A stretch of 64,000 nucleotides of DNA from Pseudoalteromonas sp. XI10 (GCF_001469895.1 NZ_LOPY01000051.1:124001-188000); one strand, 5' to 3'. Shown: positions 9,325 through 18,164, numbered from the stretch's first letter. Numbers and translations: made by a program. Notes: generated from the sequence alone by a model not told the origin.

Positions 9325-10293
9325 ATGCGTAGACTCCCACCGGTATTGTTAGAAGATGGTTGCCCTCGTGAACTGATCTCATTGATCAGAACGGTACTTG
9401 CGGCATGTAAAGAAATTTCATTTCGTGTTGGTCAAGGCGCCCTATCTGGCGTATTAGGCTCAACCCTAGACGAAAACATTCAGGGTGAAACTCAGAAAAA
9501 ACTCGATGTTCTAACTAACCAACTTTTAAAAGATATTTTATTAGAATCGGGCTACGTAAAAGCCATTGCCTCTGAAGAAGAAGACTTCACCGTTACGGGT
9601 AATCCAGATGCCAACTACATTGTTGCATTCGACCCACTTGATGGCTCATCAAATACTGATATCAACTCACTCGTTGGTACGATTTTCTCAATTATGGCGG
9701 CGCCTGAAGGTTCAGATCCGGCTGATCCTAGTATTTTTATGCAACCGGGTAAAAACCAAGTTGCAGCGGGTTATGTATTATATGGCCCATCTACCGTGCT
9801 GGCGTTAACAACCGGTAAAGGCACACGCTTTTTCACCTTAGATAAAACACACGGTACCTTCTTATTAACGCAAGATTTTGCAAGCGTACCTGAAGAGACC
9901 AGCGAATTTGCTATCAATGCTTCAAACCAACGCCATTGGCAACCGGCGATGCAAAATTACATCAATGACTTAATTGCTGGTGATACAGGCCCACGTGGCC
10001 GTAACTTCAACATGCGCTGGATTGCGGCAATGGTGGGTGATGTGCACCGTGTATTATGCCGAGGTGGTATTTTTACTTACCCAACCGACACAAAAGATCC
10101 AAATAAACCTAACAAATTACGTTTATTATACGAAGCAAACCCAATGGCAATGTTAATCGAACAAGCTGGCGGTATTGCCTCAACAGGCACTGAGCGCATC
10201 ATGGACATTCAACCAGATGCTATTCACCAACGTGTGGCGGTGATCTTAGGTTCGAAAAACGAAGTGGAAACCTGCTTAAGCTACCATAAATAG
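9325..10293 (+). CDS. fbp: Class I fructose-1,6-bisphosphatase
   Basis: Hydrolyses fructose-1,6-bisphosphate to fructose-6-phosphate in gluconeogenesis, in the cytoplasm. 322 residues is close to other class I enzymes. The metal and phosphate-binding motif FDPLDGSSN lies near residues 102-110, preceded by the acidic pair SEEE (Mg sites). The C-terminal [15 protein letters not shown] matches the family closely. Start ATG 9325 gives the normal N-terminus. It is monocistronic and followed by a hairpin. No regulatory site is obvious. Confidence 0.95.
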   Translation: MRRLPPVLLEDGCPRELISLIRTVLAACKEISFRVGQGALSGVLGSTLDENIQGETQKKLDVLTNQLLKDILLESGYVKAIASEEEDFTVTGNPDANYIVAFDPLDGSSNTDINSLVGTIFSIMAAPEGSDPADPSIFMQPGKNQVAAGYVLYGPSTVLALTTGKGTRFFTLDKTHGTFLLTQDFASVPEETSEFAINASNQRHWQPAMQNYINDLIAGDTGPRGRNFNMRWIAAMVGDVHRVLCRGGIFTYPTDTKDPNKPNKLRLLYEANPMAMLIEQAGGIASTGTERIMDIQPDAIHQRVAVILGSKNEVETCLSYHK

Positions 10294-10308
10294 CAAGCAG
10301 TAAATGCC

Positions 10309-10342
10309 TTAGGCTGAAAGGTATAAAATTCTTTCAGCCTAA
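10309..10342. terminator. Hairpin between fbp and convergent small gene
   Basis: A perfect 12-bp inverted repeat TTAGGCTGAAAG / CTTTCAGCCTAA with a 10-base AT loop. A good T tract is missing on the plus strand. The right arm contains the stop codon of the small minus-strand gene. Termination is likely but not certain. Confidence 0.55.
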
Positions 10343-10657
10343 AGTCACTTCTAATAACTTCTTTAGCGTACTTATACTCAACTCACCCATTTGCTCGTTA
10401 TTACTTAGTGCATAAATAGCCCCTTCAACGGCGCTTTCGTCGATGTCTTGCCTAGACTCTACTACGTTTGCCCAAAGTTCTAATTCATCGATATCTATTT
10501 CGCCGTCTATAACACGCTGTAAAACCTGACAGAAAACATCTTGCGTCAGAGTAAAAACACCACCTTGCGTGTCTGGAGTACTGGTAATTACTGAGATAGC
10601 CTCAAATCGGTTATCACCAAAACGGGCAAACTCATCTAATGCGTCTAATTTATCCAT
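10334..10657 (-). CDS. Small acidic protein of unknown function
   Basis: 107 residues, strongly acidic and predicted all-helical, with no signal peptide or membrane segment. The stretch VIDGEIDIDELELWANVVE and the following ESRQDID resemble small acidic proteins with a D-x-E/D-L-x-x-W-A core that I cannot name with certainty. No catalytic motif is visible. It is divergent from the Cys-rich gene 43 bases away. Its 3' end lies in the hairpin shared with fbp. The ATG start has only a weak AAGG upstream. It is probably a real gene because it fills the space between two others with normal codon use. Confidence 0.6.
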   Translation of the reverse strand: MDKLDALDEFARFGDNRFEAISVITSTPDTQGGVFTLTQDVFCQVLQRVIDGEIDIDELELWANVVESRQDIDESAVEGAIYALSNNEQMGELSISTLKKLLEVTLG

Positions 10658-10700
10658 TTGCTATGCTTACCTTTTCAATTTCAAAGCATCTTTTTACTTA

Positions 10701-11057
10701 ATGACAACCCTTACTTGCTCACAATGCAAAGCAACGCTTAACTGCCAAGCCGACAATATTAATGCCTGTTGGTGTAATGAACTGCCCAACATTTTACCAC
10801 TCGATGAGGCAGCAAAAGAATGTTTATGCCGAGACTGTACTATAAAAAAGATAAATTCATTTTTATCTAAACTTTACCAACAGCCTCTTGAACAGCAGCT
10901 TGCCTTTGCTAAGCCTTATTTTACTCAAGGTAATTTAATAGAAAATCTCGATTACACCATGCAAAACAACTACATGGTATTTAGCCGCTGGTTCTTTTTA
11001 AAACGCGGCCATTGCTGTAGTAATGGCTGTACTCATTGCCCTTATTCCGATAGCTAA
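10701..11057 (+). CDS. Cys-rich CWC / DUF5522 two-domain small protein
   Basis: 118 residues with two cysteine clusters. The first (residues 1-50) reads C-x2-C ... CWCN ... CLCRDC, matching the Cys_rich_CWC family. The second, at the C-terminus (FFLKRGHCCSNGCTHCPY), matches DUF5522. Both are presumed metal-binding but uncharacterised. The reading frame extends upstream to 10569, where it overlaps the divergent gene. ATG 10701 is preferred because the cysteine domain begins at once and the upstream residues look like antisense translation. The two families often occur as separate proteins, so this appears to be a fusion. Confidence 0.65.
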   Translation: MTTLTCSQCKATLNCQADNINACWCNELPNILPLDEAAKECLCRDCTIKKINSFLSKLYQQPLEQQLAFAKPYFTQGNLIENLDYTMQNNYMVFSRWFFLKRGHCCSNGCTHCPYSDS

Positions 11058-11084
11058 TCCCTTACAGAGTATTTATTCAATTAT

Positions 11085-11102
11085 TTTGCATTTAATTGCA
11101 AA
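11085..11102. promoter_or_regulatory. Candidate operator (inverted repeat)
   Basis: TTTGCA-TTTAAT-TGCAAA is a perfect 6-bp inverted repeat with 6-bp spacing in the AT-rich region about 140 bases before the TonB-dependent receptor. It may bind a dimeric regulator, but no specific family is implied. Confidence 0.3.
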
Positions 11103-11165
11103 TAACGCATGGACGATAAGAATAAAAATACATTATAATTGGATATAAATTCACTAAATCATCAA

Positions 11166-11221
11166 TTTTTAAGCTTAAATTACTAGTAACGTCTATTTTT
11201 TAAGCATAAATTTACTGTAAC
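11166..11221 (+). repeat. Tandem imperfect 25-bp repeats in receptor leader
   Basis: Two copies of a 25-base sequence (TTTTTAAGC-A/T-TAAATT...GTAAC) begin at 11166 and 11197, 31 bases apart, about three helical turns. They differ by a few bases and a one-base indel. The second copy ends 16 bases before the receptor start codon. This suggests a pair of regulator sites or RNA-level control. Confidence 0.5.
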
Positions 11222-11237
11222 TAAGTCGGAATCAATC

Positions 11238-13670
11238 ATGAACACTTTTAAGCCTGCTCTACTTGCGAGTGCAATTTCTGCAGTTTTAATCAATAGCAAT
11301 ATGGCGTTTGCTGCGGAAGATGCTATCGAAGTTGATAAATCAATTGAAACTATTCAAATTACTGCAACACGACGTGCAGGCTCTGTGCAAGATGCACCGC
11401 TTAATATCACAGCGCTCAATGGCGATGTAATTAGCGACCAAAACATTGGCGATCTAGAAGATGTCGCACGCTGGGTACCTGGCTTAACAATTTCTGATCA
11501 AGGTGGTCGTGAAGGTTCTCCGATTATCGTTCGTGGTTTGAATACAAATACCTCTGACCGTATTTCTGACAGTGGCACAGTGGCAACCTATGTTGGTGAA
11601 ATTCCACTGAGCATCGACTTACGTTTAACTGATGTTGACCGTGTTGAAGTGCTAATTGGCCCACAAGGTACATTGTATGGTGCAGGTACTTTAGGTGGTG
11701 CAATTCGTTACTTACTAAAGCAACCTGAGCTTGATATCACCGAAGGTAAAGTTACAGGCGATGTATTTAGCATTAACGAAAGTGACGGCACTGGCGGTGA
11801 GTTTGGTGTGGTATTCAATACGCCGCTAATTGAAGAAAAACTAGCGCTTCGTGCTAGCTTAAATTATTACGATAACCCTGGTTACATTGACTACACCCAC
11901 GTGGTTAAAGAACCGGGTGTATCAAACCCAAATCCTGATTTTTCAGACAGCAGCGATGTAAATGCCAACTTAAAAAGCGTAAGCGATGTTAACGATGAGC
12001 AAATCACCACAGCACGTTTATCACTTCGTTGGCTTGCAACCGAAGATATTGATGCAACGCTAAACTACTTCTATCAAAAGCAAGAAAATGGCGGTAACTC
12101 GACATCGCAATACGGCTCCCTTGCTGATAGCAGCGCGCTACAAGGTGTCCCAGGAAAGTACGAAAACGTAGCTCGTGTACTTGAGCCAGGTGAAGAAGAA
12201 AACGATTTATTAAGCTTAGAAGTAAAAGCAGATCTTGGTTTTGCTGAGCTGGTATCTGCATCTGGTTGGTCTAGCTATGAGCAGTCTGGTCAGCGCGATC
12301 AAACTGATCTACTTTATGATATTTGGTCAGGTTATGCCGACTTCCCTTCTTTTGTTGGCTACACGCACGATACCTCAGATCGCGATACATTTACGCAAGA
12401 GCTTCGTTTAGTCTCAAATAGTAATAGTGCTTTTAGCTGGATTGTAGGCGGCTTCTACAACAAAGTAGAAAGCTACTCTGATGATCGTGAGTACACGCCG
12501 GGTCTGACTGAGTACTGGGGTGGTGGTATTCCCAATGTTGAACAAGACCTTGAGTACATTCTAATTTCAGATAGCGAAACCACTGAAAAAGCACTTTTTG
12601 GTGAAATCGGCTACAGCATCACAGATCAGTTTGATGTAACTTTAGGTGCTCGTTTTTACGAATACGATGTATCAACAACATCAGGCTCTGCTACACCGCT
12701 TTATTCTGGTGATTTTGATTCACTCGATAATCTAGCTATGGAAAATGTGAGCGCTAGCGATAACGGTAACTTATTTAAGTTTAATGCTAACTATACATTC
12801 GATAATGATGTACTTGCTTACTTTACCGTGAGTGAAGGTTTCCGTATTGGTGGTGGTAACGGTATTGCTCCTTGCCCTGATGTATTGCCTGAGCAACAAA
12901 TTGTTTGTGCCCTGCCAAACGAAGAAGATTACAAACCAGATACTACAGTCAACTACGAGCTAGGCTTTAAGTCATCATGGTTACGTAACCGCCTACACTT
13001 CAATGCAGCACTATTTAATGTTGATTGGAAAGATGCGCAAGTTGGTAGCAGCACTGTAAATGGTCAAGAGTTAATTACCTCAAATGCGGGCTCTGCTAAC
13101 TCAAAAGGTGTTGAGCTTTCTACTCGCGCAATGATTGGTGATAATTGGGCTGCATATGCGACATACGCGTATGCAAAGGCTGAATTGACCGAAGATGCGC
13201 CTTACTTGTTTGGTGTGTTAGGCGATGACTTAGCGCAGTACCAAAGCTACTATGATGGTGCTAAAGGCGACCGTTTACCGGGCGCTCCTGAGCATCAATT
13301 CTCGTTTGGTCTTCGTTACGAGCAAGATATCCTAGGCGATAAACTATTAAGCGTAAACTACGGTATTACAGCGCAAAGCGATGTAATCACCAAAGTAGGC
13401 TTAAAAGCAGACGGCGAAGTATTACCAGGTTATGCACTAAGTAACTTATCTGCCAAAATTACTGGTGATATGTGGTCTGCAACGCTTTACGTAGACAACT
13501 TATTCGATAAGTACGCATTCACTTCTGTACGTCGTGATAAGTCTTGGGCTGGTATGTCGCAATATGCTGAGCTTAATAAAGAGCTACCTGAGCTACAGCG
13601 TGTTTATGGTCACTACACCACAGCACCTCGTACTATCGGTATGAAGTTTAGCTACAACTTTGAGCTGTAA
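11238..13670 (+). CDS. TonB-dependent receptor
   Basis: A complete 810-residue outer-membrane receptor. It has a signal peptide (1 to about 26, ending AFA), a TonB-box-like IETIQITATRR at 36-46, a plug domain (about 50-170, with IIVRGLNTN and VDRVEVLIGPQGTLYGAGTLGGAIR) and a 22-strand barrel ending GMKFSYNFEL. It is of the kind often called TonB-dependent receptor of unknown substrate in Alteromonadales. The plug and barrel do not resemble a defined siderophore receptor to me. The start ATG 11238 follows a short leader with tandem repeats. Downstream, after a terminator and 84 bases, lies the TPR-sulfotransferase. This neighbour pair is common in marine gammaproteobacteria as far as I recall. 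Confidence 0.93.
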   Translation: MNTFKPALLASAISAVLINSNMAFAAEDAIEVDKSIETIQITATRRAGSVQDAPLNITALNGDVISDQNIGDLEDVARWVPGLTISDQGGREGSPIIVRGLNTNTSDRISDSGTVATYVGEIPLSIDLRLTDVDRVEVLIGPQGTLYGAGTLGGAIRYLLKQPELDITEGKVTGDVFSINESDGTGGEFGVVFNTPLIEEKLALRASLNYYDNPGYIDYTHVVKEPGVSNPNPDFSDSSDVNANLKSVSDVNDEQITTARLSLRWLATEDIDATLNYFYQKQENGGNSTSQYGSLADSSALQGVPGKYENVARVLEPGEEENDLLSLEVKADLGFAELVSASGWSSYEQSGQRDQTDLLYDIWSGYADFPSFVGYTHDTSDRDTFTQELRLVSNSNSAFSWIVGGFYNKVESYSDDREYTPGLTEYWGGGIPNVEQDLEYILISDSETTEKALFGEIGYSITDQFDVTLGARFYEYDVSTTSGSATPLYSGDFDSLDNLAMENVSASDNGNLFKFNANYTFDNDVLAYFTVSEGFRIGGGNGIAPCPDVLPEQQIVCALPNEEDYKPDTTVNYELGFKSSWLRNRLHFNAALFNVDWKDAQVGSSTVNGQELITSNAGSANSKGVELSTRAMIGDNWAAYATYAYAKAELTEDAPYLFGVLGDDLAQYQSYYDGAKGDRLPGAPEHQFSFGLRYEQDILGDKLLSVNYGITAQSDVITKVGLKADGEVLPGYALSNLSAKITGDMWSATLYVDNLFDKYAFTSVRRDKSWAGMSQYAELNKELPELQRVYGHYTTAPRTIGMKFSYNFEL

Positions 13671-13684
13671 TTAAACATACCCAT

Positions 13685-13716
13685 AAAAGCCTTGCCACCT
13701 TCAGGCAGGGCTTTTT
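13685..13716 (+). terminator. Rho-independent terminator after receptor
   Basis: AAAAGCCTTGCC / GGCAGGGCTTTTT with a 6-base loop and one G-T wobble, followed by a T run. Confidence 0.8.
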
Positions 13717-13753
13717 AATACCTGAAAATAATTAATTGGTATACTATGCGCTT

Positions 13754-15292
13754 ATGCTAAATGATACCCAACAAGCGCTTCGCGCTCATATCCAACAGTT
13801 GTTAAACAACAAACAACTAACCGATGCACATCACTTACTTGTGCAGCGCCTAAAACAAAATTCTGAAGACCACGTTTGTTACTTTTTGCTTAGCGAAGTC
13901 AACACCGCAGCAGGCGATATCACCAAAGCGATTAAGCTCCTTGAAAAAGCGCTAAGCCTAGCCCCTTTTGCAGTTTATCATTTAGCACTTGCCAAGTTAT
14001 ATGTACTGTTAGGCAAAGTAAGTAATGCAGCTGTGCATTATCAAAGCGCATTACAAACAGCTGACTTTAGTGGCGCAGACTTTGATACATTAGCCAACAT
14101 TGCGACCCGTTTAGGGCATTATGACGACGCCCTTAGCTTTCAACAAGCAGCCTACCAGCGCAATAAAGATAACCCACAAATTAGCTATAATTTGGCGGTG
14201 TGTTATAAAATTCACGGACTGTTCGATGAAGCTAAAAGCTTGCTACAGCAACTAACCACAAAGCAACCTAGCTTTTATCAAGCCCACTATTCGCAGGCTG
14301 AACTCAATACTGTTATAGATGCAGAGCAACATATGCAAAAACTACAAGCCTTGGCGGATAAAGAAAAAAGCATTGTTGAACAGCAAGTGCATTTTCATAG
14401 TCTTGCTCTTAATTATGAGCACCTTAATGACTACAAAAATGCATTTAAATACTTTGCACTAAGTAAGCAAACGATAGCCGGTAAACTTAATTATCAAGCC
14501 ACACAGCATCGCCACTTTTGTCAAAAACTCATTACCCAAAGCAAGCAACAAGCACTTGCAAGTAGTGACTTTGAGTTTTCGCCAGTTTTTGTTGTTGGCA
14601 TGCCCCGCTCTGGCACAACCTTAGTTGAAAAAATCCTTAATCAAAGTACACAACTGCAAGGGATTGGGGAGTTAAATGATATTGCGCAACTCATACAACA
14701 CGCCACGCAATCAGCTCGTGTAATAGACAGCGAAATGCTCGATAAAGCATATGAATCTGAGGCAATAAAAACAGCACTGGATAGCTATCAACAAAGAGCT
14801 GAGCTGCTAAGTGACGGCCTAAGAGGTTGTGATAAACAGCCATTTAACTTTTACTATATTGATTTTATTTTAGCGGCTTTTCCTAATGCGAAAATCGTTT
14901 GTATGCAGCGTGGCTGGCAAGATTGCAGCATTGCCAATTTTAGGCAGATGTATAGCCCGCAAAGTGTGTTTCATCACTACAGTTTTACACTTGAAGATAT
15001 TGCCTCGTTCCATCAAGATTACTCGGCATTAGTCAGTCATTTTGCGAACAAGTATCCTGAAAACGTTTTTTTACAAAGCTATGAGCAATTAGTGGCAGAG
15101 CCTACCCAACAAACTCAGAAGCTCTATGCTTTTTGCGATTTAAGCTGGCAGGAAAACTGCCTCACTTTTTATAAAAACAATGCAGCATCAGCCACGGCGA
15201 GTAAAAAGCAAATTCGCCAGCCACTGAATAAAAACAGTATCGGCAGCTGGCAAAATTACGCTGATTTTATTGATGCGGACCTGTTTCAATAG
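13754..15292 (+). CDS. TPR-repeat sulfotransferase
   Basis: About 512 residues. The N-terminal half (to about residue 255) is a run of tetratricopeptide repeats (for example DDALSFQQAAYQRNKDNPQI). The C-terminal half is a PAPS-dependent sulfotransferase domain with the 5'-phosphosulfate loop VFVVGMPRSGTTLVEKILNQ near residues 276-296 and a conserved Cys-Asp-Lys-Gln region. It transfers sulfate from PAPS to an unknown acceptor. The longest frame begins at TTG 13736, but that stretch contains a TATACT promoter-like box. ATG 13754 is preferred. It has no signal peptide, so it is cytoplasmic. It overlaps convergent sseA by 26 bases. Confidence 0.85.
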   Translation: MLNDTQQALRAHIQQLLNNKQLTDAHHLLVQRLKQNSEDHVCYFLLSEVNTAAGDITKAIKLLEKALSLAPFAVYHLALAKLYVLLGKVSNAAVHYQSALQTADFSGADFDTLANIATRLGHYDDALSFQQAAYQRNKDNPQISYNLAVCYKIHGLFDEAKSLLQQLTTKQPSFYQAHYSQAELNTVIDAEQHMQKLQALADKEKSIVEQQVHFHSLALNYEHLNDYKNAFKYFALSKQTIAGKLNYQATQHRHFCQKLITQSKQQALASSDFEFSPVFVVGMPRSGTTLVEKILNQSTQLQGIGELNDIAQLIQHATQSARVIDSEMLDKAYESEAIKTALDSYQQRAELLSDGLRGCDKQPFNFYYIDFILAAFPNAKIVCMQRGWQDCSIANFRQMYSPQSVFHHYSFTLEDIASFHQDYSALVSHFANKYPENVFLQSYEQLVAEPTQQTQKLYAFCDLSWQENCLTFYKNNAASATASKKQIRQPLNKNSIGSWQNYADFIDADLFQ

Positions 15293-16106
15293 GTAGGTCG
15301 TGACGAGCGCCCCACTCACTCCATGAGCCATCGTAAACACGTAAGTTAGCGTAACCGCATTCATCGGCACACAATGCAATTGCGCAAGCGGTTACACCTG
15401 AACCACAGCTAAACTGCAGCTGGGTATGATGCGGCGCTATGTGTTGTTCAAATAATGCCTGTAACTCGCTAAGGGGTTTAAGCTCACCGTTATTAAGCAC
15501 TGTTGCAAGTGATAAACTACGACTATTTGGAATATGACCACTGCGCATGCCTTCACGTGGCTCAGCGTGTTCACCGGTAAAGCGCTCATAAGGACGAGCA
15601 TCGAGTGTTAGTGTGCTGAGTTCATCAAGTGAGTTAAGTACTTGCTCAGCACTAATAAAGTAATCAACACGCGGGCTGGCAACAAAGTTGCCTTGACCAG
15701 TAGCAGCTGAATAGCTTGCTTGTGTTGCAAAGCCAAGTGCCTGCCACTTAGCTAAACCGCCACTTAAAACTTTTACGTTATCAAAGCCCATTGCTTTAAA
15801 CATCCACCACGCTCGCGCTGAACTGAATAAGCCTTGGTTTTCATAAATCACAGCCAGAGAGTCTTGGTTAACCCCAGCAAGCCGCATATGTTCTGTGAAC
15901 TGCTCGCTACTGCACATCATACTTGGTACAGGATTACTGTTATCTGCCAGCGTCTTTTTAAAATCAAAACGCTGTGCATTAGGAAGCATAGCCTCAGGTG
16001 CATACTCACCCGGTAAACCAGGGCGCACCATTCCTGCATCGAAGATAACCAAGTTATCTTGGTTTAAATGCTCGTTAAGCCACTCTGGCGAGACGATGTT
16101 CTTCAT
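15267..16106 (-). CDS. sseA: 3-mercaptopyruvate sulfurtransferase
   Basis: Transfers sulfur from 3-mercaptopyruvate to thiophilic acceptors. It has two rhodanese domains. The N-terminal, non-catalytic one is at about 1-130. The C-terminal one carries the active-site loop CGSGVTA with Cys near residue 234, which is the mercaptopyruvate type rather than the CRKG(V/T) thiosulfate type. 279 residues matches E. coli SseA. Its ATG overlaps the stop of the TagD-like gene (TAATG), so it is the last gene of a three-gene operon and translationally coupled. The metabolic link to the upstream phosphoglycerol genes is not obvious. Its 3' end overlaps the TPR-sulfotransferase. Confidence 0.93.
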   Translation of the reverse strand: MKNIVSPEWLNEHLNQDNLVIFDAGMVRPGLPGEYAPEAMLPNAQRFDFKKTLADNSNPVPSMMCSSEQFTEHMRLAGVNQDSLAVIYENQGLFSSARAWWMFKAMGFDNVKVLSGGLAKWQALGFATQASYSAATGQGNFVASPRVDYFISAEQVLNSLDELSTLTLDARPYERFTGEHAEPREGMRSGHIPNSRSLSLATVLNNGELKPLSELQALFEQHIAPHHTQLQFSCGSGVTACAIALCADECGYANLRVYDGSWSEWGARHDLPIETGPHQ

Positions 16107-16528
16107 TAGCTTTTACTGATCTTATCAAGCACTTCACGCAGTTTTGTGCTTGATGTGTGAGATGTGTAAGAAAAGTAGCAAATCTCAACATTAAGTTTTG
16201 CAAAATCTGCTTCAATTTTGTTCCACTTTTCAGTTCCTTTCCAATCATCTCCCACAAACATTTTATCAAATTTCAAATTGTTCCAAGCTTCTTCTTTGTC
16301 GTAATTAACCTGCGGAACAACTTCATCCACAAATTTAACTGCTTCAACAATTTCCATTCGCTCTTGAAAAGGGATGACGGGCTCTTTATTTTTTACATTA
16401 CGACAAAGTTCATCGGTAGTTACACCAACAATTAAGTAATCACATTCTAATTTTGCTCGTTTTAAAATGTTTAAATGACCTATATGAAATAAATCAAAAA
16501 CACCTGTCGTGTAACCTATCTTCTTCAT
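16106..16528 (-). CDS. TagD-like glycerol-3-phosphate cytidylyltransferase
   Basis: 140 residues of the nucleotidyltransferase superfamily. It has GVFDLFHIGHLNILKRA (HxGH signature, residues 9-25), the mid motif FVGDDWKGTEKW, and TSHTSSTKLRE near the C-terminus (the ISTTxIR-like motif). The whole pattern matches TagD/TarD, which make CDP-glycerol from glycerol-3-phosphate and CTP. The WKGTEKW stretch is typical of this specificity rather than of ethanolamine or ADP-heptose enzymes. Located just after a glycerophosphotransferase gene (29-base gap), it would supply that enzyme's donor. The gene is AT-richer than its neighbours, compatible with horizontal origin of the pair. Confidence 0.85.
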   Translation of the reverse strand: MKKIGYTTGVFDLFHIGHLNILKRAKLECDYLIVGVTTDELCRNVKNKEPVIPFQERMEIVEAVKFVDEVVPQVNYDKEEAWNNLKFDKMFVGDDWKGTEKWNKIEADFAKLNVEICYFSYTSHTSSTKLREVLDKISKS

Positions 16529-16557
16529 TAATTTTTCCAGTGTGTACTCTTAATAAC

Positions 16558-17622
16558 TTAATTGTTTTCGACTAAGTAATTGACGATTCGTTCACTTGCT
16601 TTACCATCAAGTTTACCTGCTAGCTTTTCAGCTAATTCAAGCCTTGTCTCAGCCAAATACTCAGGGTTTTCAAGTTGCTCGATAACAAGTTTGTGTAAGT
16701 CTTTGTAATTTTTTGCATGTACCGCAATATTGGCATATTCACCGTAGTCTTGATCCATACGACGTTTAAAACGATAAGAGAAAACACCTCTGTAGCTCCA
16801 ACGCAACTTCAAGAAATCGCACCAAATTACAGGTTTATTAAGTAAAGCAAATTCAAAAAGAGCGGAAGATGCATCACTTATAAGTAAGTCAGCCTGATCT
16901 AAAAATGGTAATAGTGAATAGTCCTCAACCCGAGCAAGATAAACATTATCGTAGTTTGACCAATGCTCTAATAAATCACGTTGCTTTTGATAGCGGCTTT
17001 TACATATTGAGAAATAGTGAGGTTTGATCAGAATGTTAAATTCAGAAAATTGCTCTGGCCAGTTTTTTGGAAAGCGCTCGATACTACTTGGGTAGAATGT
17101 AGGAGCATAGAGAATAGTCTTTTTACTTTTATCAAATTTCGTTAAATCTAAAGCACCATCAAGAGGCACTTGATTAAAAATATCGTCAAGTTTACAAAAC
17201 CCCACATCAACAAAACAATCATCTGGATACATATTTTGTAAACGCTTAAGGCGATATTGCCCCTCAACAAACCTGACTGTCATGGCTTGTGATGATTTGG
17301 TGTAATAACTAGATTTAGGCCCAATGCCATGTCCTAACTGAGCGCTTTTAGACACTTTGTGTAAACGGTCTAAAAACTCGAATGAGTTTGCAAAAAACAC
17401 CCAATCTGCTCGCTCATTTTCGTAATATTCTATAGCTTGCTTTTGATTATCAACCCAAATATGCTCAAGTTCATTGTCATCTATGATTTGCTGGATTGTT
17501 TGTTCATGGCTATTGCGATAAAAAACAAACCTACTAGTTATACCTTTACTAAGTAGTTTTTTATATACCGGAATATATTGCGGTAAGTAGTAGAGACTTT
17601 GGGTATCGAAAATTATATTCAT
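16558..17622 (-). CDS. CDP-glycerol glycerophosphotransferase family protein
   Basis: 354 residues, GT-B-like, related to TagB/TagF teichoic-acid transferases. Recognisable pieces are QLGHGIGPKSSYYT (His near the acceptor site), KTILYAPTFYPSS, NILIKPHYF (the conserved K-P-H) and LLISDASSALFEFALLNKPVIW (the donor-binding S/T-D-x-SS motif). It lacks the N-terminal extension of the large polymerases, so it is likely a priming or single-transfer enzyme adding phosphoglycerol to a surface glycan at the inner face of the membrane. It is first in the operon with the TagD-like gene and sseA. The region is AT-rich. Confidence 0.82.
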   Translation of the reverse strand: MNIIFDTQSLYYLPQYIPVYKKLLSKGITSRFVFYRNSHEQTIQQIIDDNELEHIWVDNQKQAIEYYENERADWVFFANSFEFLDRLHKVSKSAQLGHGIGPKSSYYTKSSQAMTVRFVEGQYRLKRLQNMYPDDCFVDVGFCKLDDIFNQVPLDGALDLTKFDKSKKTILYAPTFYPSSIERFPKNWPEQFSEFNILIKPHYFSICKSRYQKQRDLLEHWSNYDNVYLARVEDYSLLPFLDQADLLISDASSALFEFALLNKPVIWCDFLKLRWSYRGVFSYRFKRRMDQDYGEYANIAVHAKNYKDLHKLVIEQLENPEYLAETRLELAEKLAGKLDGKASERIVNYLVENN

Positions 17623-17744
17623 AAAAGCTAAACAATCTTTATTATTTTTTTGTGAGATGACAGTAATAGAACAAAAAACTTTTAAAAAAGCTATTGTACA
17701 TAAATTACTTTATTCTTTCAGCTTACATTCCAAGTTTGTTCTAG

Positions 17745-18164
17745 CTAAATATCAATTACCTCAGGGCGAAGTGGTGCTAAGCGACTAAGGATTTTATTTT
17801 GTACCGTTTGCGGGATCTGTTGTTCGTCCATAGCATTAATCAAAAGCTCTACCACACGGTTAAAGTCTTTTTCAGGGATGTTCATTCCGGTGTGGATATC
17901 AACCATATTATCGCCTTTGTATTCACAAGGACCGTCGGTGACGCTACACAAATGAGTAATAAAGCCTTGTCGAAAATGGGCGACATTCGTTTGTTTAAAA
18001 TAAGCTAAAATTTGTTCGTCACGGCCTATTTGATTGATAAAACTATCAACCAGTTTTTCAACTCCCTGTTCGCCATTAATTTGCTGATACAAGGAGCTAT
18101 TGTTGCTACTTGCACAACCAGCTAACATAACGGCAAATACAAATGTAAAAAGTGTTTTCATCAT
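17745..18164 (-). CDS. Lipoprotein group 1 truncated hemoglobin
   Basis: 139 residues. A lipoprotein signal peptide ends in LAGC (lipidated Cys17). The rest is a 2-on-2 globin with SLYQQINGEQGVEKLVDSF at the A/B region, the Phe-Tyr-type pocket region, and proximal His91 in the typical IHTGMNI (HxGM) motif. A Cys pair (HLCSVTDGPC) precedes it. It probably binds O2 or NO, anchored in the periplasm, which is unusual for a family that is mostly cytoplasmic. The longest frame starts at TTG 18194, but ATG 18164 overlaps the DUF3034 stop codon (TAATG) and gives the clean signal peptide. It is last of a four-gene overlapping operon. Confidence 0.88.
   Translation of the reverse strand: MMKTLFTFVFAVMLAGCASSNNSSLYQQINGEQGVEKLVDSFINQIGRDEQILAYFKQTNVAHFRQGFITHLCSVTDGPCEYKGDNMVDIHTGMNIPEKDFNRVVELLINAMDEQQIPQTVQNKILSRLAPLRPEVIDI

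Noticed and set aside
11085-11237. Fur box before the TonB receptor
   Set aside because: AT-rich sequence contains fragments such as GATAA, but no 19-bp match to the GATAATGATAATCATTATC pattern.
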